Source: Hansfordia pulvinata (taxonomy: Eukaryota; Ascomycota; Sordariomycetes; Xylariales). From it: 64,000 nucleotides of DNA. This document shows positions 36,786 to 47,826 of this stretch, piece after piece. Location: positions 2,170,001 through 2,234,000 of the forward strand of contig BJKQ01000005.1 of assembly GCA_006538405.1 (NCBI GenBank), read 5' to 3'. The notes under the pieces are model-generated. The model worked only from the letters and a program-made list of their open reading frames with translations, was not told the origin of the DNA and ran no database searches. The position numbers and the translations under genes were made by a program. How positions within the stretch are numbered: position 1 is the first letter of the stretch; each line of letters opens with the position of its first letter.

Positions 36786-38791
36786 GTTGGGAGAAAGGCG
36801 ATTTTGAGGGGAAGAGGCAGGAAGACAAAGGGTATCTTGGAGCAACGACGAGGAAGATGGGAAATGGAGGAGGGAGGAAGAGGCAGACAGGAGAAGGCGA
36901 AATTCGACGGGCGAGGAGGCGCCCGCTCTCTGCCCAGACGAGGGACCATACCACGCCTACGGGCTATTTCCTGAATGAAGGTAGGTGGGGGTGGGGGGGG
37001 GGTACTCTGTACACTCACGCCGTAGGTACTACCTATTCCGAGGTAGGTACCGTAATGACCGTACCTTACCTCCAGCTACCACTCAGGCATGTACCGGGTA
37101 GGTGTAGGTAATAGGTAATATCCAAGGTGAATACCGTGCACCCAGGGGCAGCGGGTGGCATTCCGTTGAACCCTTTTCTGAAGCCCGTTTGACGGCACTG
37201 CGGGCTCGGGTCCGGGTATCCGTATACCTTAGGTACCTACCTTAAGTCACACCTGGAGATCCAGTTGTGAATAGCGGATGGCGGTCTTCACGTCCCACAT
37301 TCCAGGTGACCAGCCGGGAGAGTGGCCAACTCAGTCTTTGCTTGCATTCGAACCTCTCAATCACCTCAAGACAGGTTTAGGTGTCCTGCGCATCGCTGCT
37401 GGGCCTTCTCCCAACAACGGGACTATCGCCTGTCAGAGACGACCAGTATTGATCAACGGTCTGGGCATCCACGGCGGGCTGACCGCCCCTTTCTATTCCT
37501 ACCGTCCAATCCAAATCGCCACTGATCCTCATCGCACGTACCGTACTTTGACTCCAATAGAAAGACGGTGTAGCTAGCGAGAAACGTAGTATCGAGATGC
37601 TATTTCTGATATCCCATCAATGTGTATACATCATCGCCATCGTGGCACCCGCCTGGCCACCCGGTTCTCCGTCGCGTCCAATGTCAAGATCCATCACGGC
37701 TTATTAGACACTCTTCATTACGTACTCGGTGCTCTCCAGGACGGAATGCCCCGCCAAGTTCCCTAGCAGCCAGCAGCCGGCCCGAACACGTCCAGGGTGG
37801 CATTGCGCGCGGCGCCCGTGTTCCTGGCCCGCCCGCCGAGTACTTAATCCTGTATCACCCGGCACGTCGGACTCCTTGTTGCGAATACCTCTCGCATGTC
37901 GGGCGTGCGCTACACAACGCGGCCGCCGCACCCAGCTCACTATATGTAGGTAAAGTACCTACCTAACCAGTCTTCCAGCTGTGGTGGCGGTACGTACGAG
38001 AACTCCGTACTTCTACTCGTACATAAGGTTGGGCGAGCGCGGGGCACCTCGCGTTCATGTTGGGTCCAAGACCGCGAAATGCGAAATGTGTTGAGCCCTC
38101 AGGGGTCCAGTCGCAAAAGTTGACCGGCGCACGAGTAGAGGTACGAGTACCGCACTTCCATATTGTCGCAGATCGAGGGGCAGCGGGCGCCATGCCGTGA
38201 TTGGCCACCCTTGGTCGAGAGGCGGGAGCCTGAACGCCGTTGATCGGACCTGGGAAAAACTGGATGCAATTTAGGTAACGGCAAGATGCCAGAGCGCTGT
38301 TTAGCCTTTTCTGGCAAAGCGGTTTATTTGATGCCCCACTACAGCTAACCGCAGACTCTTCCACGACGCGCTACCCGCATTAAGCTAGAGCAAGGTCAAG
38401 CTACCTGACCAAGGTACGTACCTCCACCATACGCACCCATTGACGTCGGGTCGTGTCTTGACTTTTTTGCTGGTACGCGCTCGTCTGCTCCAGCCTCAAA
38501 GGGGACTGACTGCCTGTCGCATTCGCACCACCACCCCCCGACCCTGGACGTCGCCTTTCGCTCAAAACTTACCGCCTCGTTCCTCAGGCGCCCCCCCGAC
38601 CGGCTACGCACATGTAGCCTGAAGCGCCCGGAAACCCATTCGTCCGCCGTCACCGCCCGCGCCGACGCGACAACAAAGTCGAGCTCGGCCGCCAACCGCC
38701 TCCGCGTTCACCGGCGCTGCCGCCATCGCCCGTCATTGCTACGGCACCGCCCTTGCACTGCTCTTCCTAGCCGCGCCTCTACCCGCCCATC
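36786..38791. other. Divergent intergenic region rich in TAGGTA / TACCTA words
   Basis: Between the ERG10 and SNU114 starts. A dense group of GGTAGGTA, TACCTACC and related words lies at about 37020-37260 and again near 37945-37965. TACGAGTA-family words occur at 38014 and 38142. No gene seen. The rightmost 300 bases are a C-rich leader for SNU114. Confidence 0.5.
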
Positions 38792-41700
38792 ATGGATGAT
38801 CTCTACGACGAGTCAGCCAACCCCCCGAGGCCCCCCTTCCCGTCTATCATCGTTGACTGACTGCATGCAGGTTCGGCAACTTCATCGGCGAAGATGCTGA
38901 TGCCTCGGAGGAAGAGGCTTCCGAGCGCGGTGGCCTGGACCCTTCCGCCTATCTCGACGACGACTACGCCGACGATGCCGATGCTAAAGTGCACGGCCAG
39001 GAGCTCATGCAGGTCGACGACGACGACGGCCCCTCCAATGCCGTCATCCTGCACGAGGACAAGCAGTACTACCCGTCGGCTCAGCAGGTCTACGGCGAGG
39101 ACGTCGAGACCATGGTCCAAGAGGAGGACGCTCAGCCCCTGACCCAGCCTATCATCGCCCCCGTCGAGGTCAAGAAGTTCGCTGTTCACGAAGCCGACCT
39201 GCCTCCCGTCTTCTACGACCGCGCCTTCATGGCCGACCTGATGAACTTCCCCGACCAGATCCGCAATATCGCCCTCGCCGGCCACCTACACCACGGCAAG
39301 ACCGCATTCATGGACATGCTCGTCCTCGAGACTCACGACCTCGACCACCGCCTCGAACAGCGCCACGGCAAGTACCGCGACGAGCAGCTGCGCTACACCG
39401 ACACCTTGCTCGTCGAGCGCCAGCGTGGGCTGTCCACCAAAGCGAGTCCCATGTCCCTGGTCCTCCCTGCCTCCGACGGCAAATCCCACTTGGTCAACAT
39501 CATCGACACCCCCGGCCACGTCAACTTTGTCGATGAGGTCGCCGTGTCGCTGCGCCTCGCCGACGGCCTTGCCCTGGTCGTCGACGTCGTCGAAGGCTGC
39601 CAGGTCAACACTGAGCAGATTATCCGGCACGCCGTGCTCAACGACCTCCCCATCACCCTCATCCTCAACAAACTCGACCGCCTGATCCTCGAGCTGCGCC
39701 TGCCTCCGAACGACGCATACTTCAAGCTCAAGCATGTCATTGAGGAGGTCAACTCGCTCATTGAAGCCACCATCCCTGGCCGCGGTCATCTGCGTCGGCT
39801 CAGCCCCGAGAAGGGCAACGTCCTCTTCGCTTGCACCAGCCTCGGTTGGTGCTTCACGCTCGACTCCTTTGCCAAGGCCTACTGCCAGTCCTCGGCTCAC
39901 GCCTTCAGTTCCCAAGATCTTGCCCGCCGTCTCTGGGGTGACGTTTACTACAACCCGAAGAAGCGGTCATTCTCCCGGAAACCTTTGCCTGGCGAGGAAC
40001 GCGCCCGCCGGTCCTTCCTCCACTTCATTCTCGAGCCCATATACAAGATCTTTTCCCACACGATCGGCTCGAGTCCCGAAGATCTCAAGAGTCTGCTATC
40101 CACTCTGGGTATCACATTGAAGCCCTCTCAATACAAGCTGGATGCCAAGGTGCTACTCAAGCTGGTCTGCGAGCAGTTTTTCGGGCCCTCCACTGGCTTT
40201 GTCGACATGGTCGTCAATCACGTCCCCTCGCCCGTCGAAGCCGCCCAACAGAGCCTCGAGAGGTACTACACTGGCCCTCTCGATAGCAAAGTCGCCGAAG
40301 CGATGAAGAAATGTGACCAGGACGGCCCTCTGGTTGTTCACGTCACGAAACTGTTCAGCACCCCTGATGGCAAGAGCTTCCAGTCCCTGGGCCGCGTCAT
40401 GAGCGGCATAGCGCGGCCGGGAATGGCTGTGCGTATTCTGGGCGAGGGCTACTCCGTCGACGACGAGGAAGACATGGCCGCGGCTACGATATCCAGTGTG
40501 TCGATCGCGGAATCGCGATACCAGGTGGAGACAGATGGCATCCCCGCGGGCAGCTGGGCACTGCTGGGCGGCGTTGACAACTCGATAGTCAAATCCGCGA
40601 CGATAGTGCCTCCGACACTGGAGGACGACGAAGACGCACACATCTTCAAGCCGGTGACGCACTTCACCGAGTCGGTTCTCAAGGTGGCTGTTGAGCCCAT
40701 CAACCCTTCTGAGCTGCCCAAGATGCTGGACGGTCTGAGGAAGGTCAACAAGAGCTACCCTCTCATCACGACCAAGGTGGAGGAGTCGGGCGAACACATT
40801 GTGTTGGGAACAGGCGAGCTGTACATGGACTGCGTGCTCCACGATCTGCGGCGGTTATTTGCCGACATGGAAATCAAGGTTTCGGATCCCGTGACACGCT
40901 TCTGCGAGACTGTCGACGAAATGTCCGCCACGAAATGCTACGCCGTCACGCCCAACAAGAAGAACCGGATCACGATGGTGGCCGAGCCCCTGGACGACGG
41001 CATTGCCGAGGATATCGAGGCTGGCCGCGTCAAGATGGCCGACGGCACCCGGAAAGTGGCCAAATTCTTCGAGGAAAAATACGGTTGGGATTTGCTTGCG
41101 GCCAGGAGCATCTGGGCTTTTGGTCCGGAGGACATGGGCCCTAACATTCTGCAGGACGATACTCTGCCTTCAGAGGTATGTTCACTGTTGCCAAACCCCG
41201 TGGTTACGGAGCCGAGGAGAACGAGTGATCTCTCCTGCACTACAACCAGCTAACGAGTTCGGGTAACAGGTCGACAAGTCATTATTGCGGAATGTTCGTG
41301 AGACCATTCGCCAGGGCTTCAGCTGGGCTGCCCGCGAGGGTCCACTCTGCGAAGAACGTAAGTCTCCCCACCTGTGCAACGCAGGCCAACTTCTATTTGA
41401 CCCTTTAAATCGTACCATTCGTCCGCGGCTCGCAATGCTAACGTTTGCTTCCCCCCTTGCAGCTATAAGAAATACCAAGTTTCGCATCATGGATGCTTCA
41501 CTAGCATCCGAGGCGATTTTCCGTGGTGGTGGACAGATCATCCCGACGGCGCGGCGAGCGTGCTACAGCTCCTTCCTGATGGCGTCACCGCGGCTTATGG
41601 AACCGCTGTACTCGGTGTCGATGACGGGCCCCAGGACGCTGTCCCGGTACTGTACAACGTGCTGGCGCGGCGGCGAGGCCACGTGCTGAGCGACGGGCAC

Positions 41701-42036
41701 GTGGCGGGCACGCCGCTGTACCGCGTCTCGGGTCTGCTGCCAGTCATCGACTCGTTCGGGTTCGAGACGGACGTGCGCATCCAGACCCAGGGCGCCGCGT
41801 CGGCCGTCAGCCTGGTCTTTGACCGCTGGCAAAAGGTGCCCGGCGACCCTCTCGACCGCGACGTGGACCAGTCGCTCCGGCCTCTGCAGCCCGCGGACGC
41901 CATGTCGACGGCCCGCGACTTCATCCTCAAGACGCGCCGCCGCAAGGGTCTCAGCGAGGATGTCAGCGTGGCCAAGTTCCTCGAGCCCGAGTTCTACCAG
42001 AGTCTGATGGAGAGCGGCGCCCTGGGGAGCCCGTAG
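38792..42036 (+). CDS. snu114: U5 snRNP GTPase Snu114 (EFTUD2/Cwf10), frame broken once near the 3' end
   Basis: EF-2-like GTPase of the U5 snRNP that controls spliceosome activation and disassembly. Exons 38792-38811, 38871-41175, 41270-41357 and 41463-42036. An acidic N-terminal domain precedes the G domain: G1 GHLHHGKT (144-151), G3 DTPGH (219-223), G4 NKLD (273-276). EF-2-type domains II-V follow. The end shows [17 protein letters not shown] and [13 protein letters not shown], typical of the protein. Between [16 protein letters not shown] and [16 protein letters not shown] the frame must gain one base, at the C4 run 41629-41632. Exon lengths total 2987, one short of a multiple of three; the repaired length is 995 residues. 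As the gene is essential in yeasts, a sequencing gap is likelier than real loss. Confidence 0.95.
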
Positions 42037-44302
42037 AAGTCGACATTGGGGGTTTCGGGTTACTCGCGCTCCCGTGCCTGTGTGGGTGGGTGGGCGTGTG
42101 TAAGGCGATGGAGTTTTTGTGATGTCTGGCGATGAGCTGCGCGAAAGCAGCCAGTGTTATGTTACGTTTTTACAACGACGAGGCCCGAGGCTTGAGTCCG
42201 GCAAAGGGGTTGGCTGGGGCCATTAGGGCGGCCAGATGGTATGGCCCAAAATAGAATTTACATACGCTTCATTCGCGGCGTCTGCGCGCTCCAGTCAGTT
42301 GCCACCATGCAGAGCTTCCGCTCCTGCAGCTTTACCATGTGTCGAACCACCGAGAGCCGGCCATCACGAGCGTTTCCTGGGCGTCCCCAACCAACGAGTT
42401 AAGGCCAGCCCTGTCCGGCCGCCGTTCCGATTTGACATTGGTGCTGCGCACAGCGTGCTCAGTCGTTCAAACCCCAAGGGCGAGCGGGGACGCAATGCCT
42501 GACTTCCAAGAACCATACAAGGCCATGCAAGCCCCCCAGCGAGATCGCGTTGCTCGTCGACCCGCCGATAGCAACCTCCAACACATCTCGGGATCCCGGG
42601 ACCCATTCGCCATCGTCGCCACTCCTTTGCCGTCCATGTTGACAGCGGCGAGGCGCTCAGGCTTGCCCTTTTGAAGGTGGTGGTGGTAGTTCGTTGTCGG
42701 GCGGGGAGATAGGTCTTGTTTGGCCTCTTCTCTTGACTTTTCTTTTCAGGACTCGCGTACGAGGGGAGGGACCAAGGGGCTTCTTGTTTGCGAATCGCGG
42801 CTGCTCATGACGGTTGGGGGAGTGGGGCCGGCTCGCTATCCCGGAGGGGATGATTGATGGTGTGTGTGTGTGTGTGTGGCGTTGCTGGCTCGGTGTATCC
42901 CGCGTTCTGTTTGTCTGTTGTTTAGTCCGGTCACACGCATCTGAGACACCTTGGTACACACTTGAGGTCTGGTTGTTGCGGTGGCTTCGAGCCGCTTCTT
43001 CTCAGGCACCGCGGAGATCCCCCCCGGGGGGAGTCGCCGCCGAACACACTGCTGGGGGGGTGGGGGGGTTGTCGAGAGCAAGGGGAGAGCAACAAACAGG
43101 GGCGGGTCTGGAATTGCGGAGTTTCTGCGGGTGCGATTCTGATGCTCTTATCGAACCGCCCAGCGGATGTCTGCATCTGTTCGAGGGAGGATGGGACGAT
43201 AATAAGAGTGACCGAGTTGCTGGAAAGGTGTCGTATGGATATCCACCGGTTTTGTCTGGGGCAGTAGTAATGGAGCGGAGAGAGCCGCTTGTTTGCACCT
43301 CACCCATCCCCGGCAGCCCGCGCAAAACTTGAACACCTACCCACCTATTTACCTGGTAGCTACCTTTAATAGCACGAGGCTCGCCGACGGCTTCTCCCAG
43401 CTTTTCCATCCCCCCATGCAGCCACGAGGTATCATTGAAAAAAAGACGAGCCGTCTGGAAAGCCCGCCGTGTCGCAAATGCCGCGCTCCGCCTTTACAAA
43501 TAAAGGGGGGGGGGGGCAAACGCGGTGGTCGGAGGCGACAGAGCTGCGGGAGCAGCCGCCGCGGAACCCCCACGTCGAAAGGGGTGAAGGCAAAAAGTCT
43601 CGTTCTTTCTGTGAGGCTGTTTTCTTGACAGGGGAGAGACTGGATCTAATAAGTTGGGTTCATCGAGAGACGACTCACCTCGCCTTGGGTACCCCACCTG
43701 AGCCCAAGATGCCCGAACGCGACTGACACGCAGAGCAGAACAGAAGGACTGGAACAGTGACCCTCCGCTCCGGCCGTGCCATTGCACTGTGATGGGCTCG
43801 CGGTCATGGGGGCGAAGGAGGGGCTTGGACTCGGTCGGCGTTGGCAGGTTGAGGCTCGACTGGGGCCGGGCCGAGTGGGATCACTTTAGACTCGACCGCG
43901 GAAGAAGCCCTAGTCAGAAGCCGCTGCTGCTGCTGCGGCTGCTGCCGCCGCCGCGAATAGCACCGCTTGAAGGGGATATCGCCACGAGCCGGCCAACCGC
44001 GTCGGAAATGTCTCCTCAAGACGGGCGTCTGTCTGTACGGGGGCAAGTGCGAAGTAAAGGGGAGGAGATGGTAACAGGAAAGACGGTGACAGGCACTTGG
44101 CTCGCAGTATTGGGGCCTTTCACCGTCTGAGATGAGAAGATATAAAAGGCCGGATGTTGAGCCTTCTCCCTTCTCTCGTGTCCAGATCACGAAACCCACG
44201 AAACCAACCAAACCACACGGCCTTCCTTCAATCATCCCCCCCTTTCTCGCTTCCCACGCGACTTTCTTCGCCCCACAAAGACCTCAGACCCCATACTCCA
44301 AG
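42037..44302. other. Intergenic, 2.3 kb, simple repeats only
   Basis: Between SNU114 and the small secreted protein gene. It contains a (GT)n tract at 42860-42878, G-rich runs near 43022-43075 and a G12-type run near 43505-43517. The right end carries the TATA box of the next gene. No gene seen. Confidence 0.5.
44141..44147 (+). promoter_or_regulatory. Candidate TATA box of the small secreted protein gene
   Basis: TATAAAA, about 160 bases upstream of ATG 44303, followed by a pyrimidine-rich, A-interrupted leader. Among the best-placed TATA boxes in the window. Confidence 0.5.
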
Positions 44303-44650
44303 ATGCAGTTCTCGATCGTAGCCTTGCTCGTCGGCGCTCTTGCAGCCTCGGCCGCGGCAGCTCCCTCGGAGCGGGTGAGCACCAACCTCCGCCCCCCCCT
44401 TCTTCCCGCTTGAGAAAAGGCCCAAACAAAGCATTGTGTCGTCGCTAACACGGTGTCCTGCCAGGCGTCCCGCGGGAATCCCATCGTGACACAAGACCCG
44501 ACGCCGGTGTGCCCGCACAAAAGATGCCTCCACGACAGGGACTGCAACGACAAGAACCCGGTGTTCACCGAGATCTTGGTTAAGGGACAGAAGACCCAGC
44601 GAAAGTGTGGCACTTGCGACGCCAAGGAGAAATTGTGCAAGGTTGCATGA
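44303..44650 (+). CDS. Small cysteine-rich secreted protein
   Basis: Predicted exported mini-protein of unknown role. Two exons (44303-44374, 44465-44650) give 85 residues. The first 20 are a clear signal peptide (MQFSIVALLVGALAASAAAA). The mature part, about 65 residues, carries six Cys at positions 40, 45, 51, 72, 75 and 82 (VCPHKRCLHDRDC, then KCGTCDAKEKLC), enough for three disulfides. It is Lys/Asp-rich and has no known domain that I recognise. Six cysteines, small size and a strong promoter suggest a stable extracellular protein such as an effector, antimicrobial peptide or inhibitor, but that is inference. The intron falls just after the signal peptide, as is common in such genes. Confidence 0.8.
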
Positions 44651-45137
44651 GGAGATGGAGATGTCTCTCAGCTACGCGCCGCGCCGAGCCGATCAATGCC
44701 GGACAGTGAGATAGAGCGAGTGAGTGAGTGAGTAAGTGGAAGAGTGAGCGGGGTGCCGAAGACTGTGTGTGTGTTTGTGTTTGTGTGTGTGCTAGACTTC
44801 CACGGCTCGGGCAAAGAGACGGAGGATGAAGTGATAGACTACCTAGATAGATAGACATGAGAATACTGCAACAGTATTCTACTACTACGCAGACAGATAT
44901 GTGAGCCGTCGCCGCCCGGACGCGGTGCAGTCTCCGCTTCGTGTGCTCTGCAACTGTGTCGTGTTCATCAGGCAAGTTACGGATTGACAATGACCTACCG
45001 CCCTCGGCAGTGTTTCCCTGACAGATAACATGAAGGGGGAAAAAAAGAAGAATGTCAAGGTTTCGCCCGGAGCCTCTTGATGAAGGAGCCACCACAGCTG
45101 GGTGATAAACAGACGGTGAAACGGCAAAAGAAATGTG
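44651..45137. other. Intergenic with microsatellites
   Basis: Downstream of the secreted protein gene. It has a (GAGT)n tract near 44717-44733 and a GT-rich tract near 44765-44792. No gene. Confidence 0.5.
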
Positions 45138-45222
45138 CTCTCGATCGGGGAATCGAACCCCGGCCATCCGCGAACGTGCTTGTCTTGACAAGCGGATATC
45201 CTGACCACTAGACCAATCGAGA
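45138..45222 (-). tRNA. tRNA-Asp(GUC): tRNA-Asp (GUC) with an intron
   Basis: Read on the minus strand, the 7-bp acceptor stem TCTCGAT pairs with ATCGAGA, followed by discriminator G. The D arm contains TGGTCTAGTGGTCAGGA. The anticodon stem TCCGC/GCGGA encloses a loop TTGTCA...C with anticodon GTC at the normal place. A 13-base intron (AGACAAGCACGTT) follows the base 3' of the anticodon, the canonical position. The T arm is CGGGG TTCGATT CCCCG. Box A and box B-like sequences are intact. Length is 85 bases, 72 without the intron. Confidence 0.93.
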
Positions 45223-47826
45223 CTTGGTTCTTGTTGTTGCGACTTTGCGTTATTGCAATATATCACTTCCGCTGATTTCCAAGCGGCAAGAATCAGTGAA
45301 AGAGGGCTTCTCTCTCGCTCCCCTGAATGTCAACCCCCTGTATCTGAACCGTCAGCCTGTTAGCTTCGAGCCTGGACCCCCCTTTTCTGCCTCAGCGAAC
45401 GATCCAGTCCAATTCACGGATGTACTCATACACCAATACCTTGTACCCACTGTCTCACGCAGTCGGCCCCGGCGGATCGGCCCAGATCCGACCCGAACCG
45501 GAAGACAGCGAGCGCCCTTTGCCCTGGGTTGATCACCTCGAGACCTGACATGGGTGTTGCGGCGCTCCGACAAACCCCACCAGACAGACAGACAGACAGC
45601 TAGAGTCACTGCTGACTGACCCCGGGGTAAGCGGCTCGAGGCTCACCTCTTGTACGCCATTCAAGTACGTGTACAGAGACAGAGAGTTGCCACCGCGAGG
45701 TGACTCGTCATAAAGGAAACCAGGCATAAAGGAAACCAGAGGGGGGAGGGGGGCGGCTCGTCCTATTACGAGTACTCGTACCTGCGTGCCATCCCTTCCC
45801 GCTTGGTCACACGCATACACATATACACCTCCTGTACAGAGTCTCTTACATCTCTGTCCTCTCGGGCTGGCGTAGACGGACGGGGCAGTCCGGGATGCAA
45901 CCATCCTGCCGGGGAAGAGGAAGAGGAAGAGGGAGAGGGCCGGGGGATCACCCTACCTAGGGCCTATCACGCCAGGCTACTCGTACTCATCGTGGTTTCG
46001 CCTTCCGTGTGTGCGTCTCCCACTTCCCGCGTTAAAGTGTCTGTTAGGTTCTCGCGATGAGTCTGTGTCCATATCTGTGTCCGTGCATTCGTAGTCTCGT
46101 CCCTTGTGACCCCCCATCAGCAGCAGCAATATACTCGTACACAATCGAATCTCTCCTCCGCCGCCACCAGGGCTCTCCCGCGCGGCTCTTGCCCTCCCTT
46201 TTCCGACCTCTTCCCCCCTGAGGCCAGCCCATTCCCTCTCCGTCCCGCTTCCTGTCCCGTCCCGTCCCACTATTTCTCACACCATCCGTTCCACAGGTAC
46301 CACGAGTATCAGCCTGCGGCATGTGTCTTGTTGCTGTTACTTTTGACAGAAAAGGCTCTCCCGCCAGCCCTACTCGCACGAGCAATAGCAGCTGCAGCAG
46401 CAGCAGCAGCAGCAGCAACAGCCAGCCGCGTCTTGCTGGGGCCATCGGCTTCCCCCCCCTCCCCCCATCATCTCCCCCCCTCTTCTCCACATTCTATGAA
46501 CTCTGCTGGTCATCTTTCCTCGCTTCACCGGAACGAAAAGCCAAACAAAGAAAACGAAAAAGCCATGCCCCTCACTACCGACATGACACATGGCAGAATA
46601 ATGAACGCGCTTAAAAGAAAAAGACAAAAAAAAAGAAAACATGAATGATAGAACATCCATGCTACCACATCCCCAGAACCCCCGCCCAGCTGCTGGGGGG
46701 GATCTGGCCCAGACAGAACGACACATCACTTGATAGAAAAACGACGTCCGTCGCGCGTTCGAAAAGCATCGCCCCGCTCTGGATTCGAGAACTACCGTTG
46801 CGCACAGATAAGAGGCGTGGGCTGAGAGAAGTCATATCATCGCGCTCGAAGAATCCTACGGCCTCGGGGAGTTTTTGGCATAAAAGGTCCAGTATCACGC
46901 GAAGCCCGACACCTGTTGCGCCTCGGGAGGACATCTGCCGATGGCAAGAGGCGTCGGGTAAGAGAGAACGGAAGAAGAAGAGGAAGGGGAAAAAAAAAAA
47001 AAAAAGGCCCGATTCTTTTTTTGGTACAGAGAGACAGAGGCAAAGCAAACGACCAGCTCGCAAAATTTGAAAAGCCCAGGCTCCCAGTCGTCCCAAGTCT
47101 CAGAACTCGGGGGTCGGCCGTCCAATTCCCATAAACTCCCCCCTCTCACGCACACAACGCAAACACGCACTCTTGAAAACCCGCGTCCCGACCCGCGCGT
47201 CCCGACCAGACCCGAACCGACCCGACCCGACTCGACTTTGTAGTACAATCCCTCTCCCGGAGCGGGGTTTTGTGTGGTGTTGTTGATCGACTCCCGCTGC
47301 CTGGGTTATCCCATCCCAAACAAGATCCCGAGCTCTGGAGCCTCTATAGTAAATCCCGATTCCCAGTTTTCCATCGTCATCATCGTGCCGCACGGCACCA
47401 CAGTTTCCTGCCCCGGTCCCATCTAGCCTCGACAGGTTCGATTCAACCGACAGAATAGAAATGAAACCAGTCGTCCCCCGCCGCGCTACCCCTGAATGTG
47501 CCCAGACCTGTCCCGTTTTCTTTCAATCCGCTCCTGATACCAAAGCTTGCTCATCAAAGGTGAATTCTTGCCGGGGTCTCCTCCGGCCGACAGTAGATGG
47601 TATCTTTGAAATATAATGACAATGAAGGGATTGGAGGAAGAGAAGAAGAAAGAAAAACCCCAGTATAATCTCTCATAGCCGCGTTGCGCGTACGATGAAA
47701 ATGGAAATGCATCGTCCAACTTTCGCTCGTGAAAAAGGAAAAACCGTGACCCGCGTCGGATCGTCATGAAAACCATCACCCCAGCCAAAACCCAGACGAG
47801 CCAGAACGGCCTGGCCCGGCGTGCTT
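45223..47826. other. Intergenic, 2.6 kb, repeats
   Basis: Between tRNA-Asp and the 3' end of the Zn2Cys6 gene. TACGAGTA-family words occur at 45767, 45773, 45978 and 46132. A CAG/GCA tract lies at about 46387-46430 and an A16 run at 46990-47005. The last few hundred bases may be 3' untranslated sequence of the regulator. No gene seen. Confidence 0.5.
46387..46430. repeat. CAG/GCA microsatellite
   Basis: Imperfect run of CAG/GCA triplets in intergenic sequence. It lies in none of the supported coding frames. Confidence 0.7.

Noticed and set aside
41610..41640. Very short intron (20 bases) to repair SNU114
   Set aside because: Far below any fungal intron size, and it would remove conserved residues.
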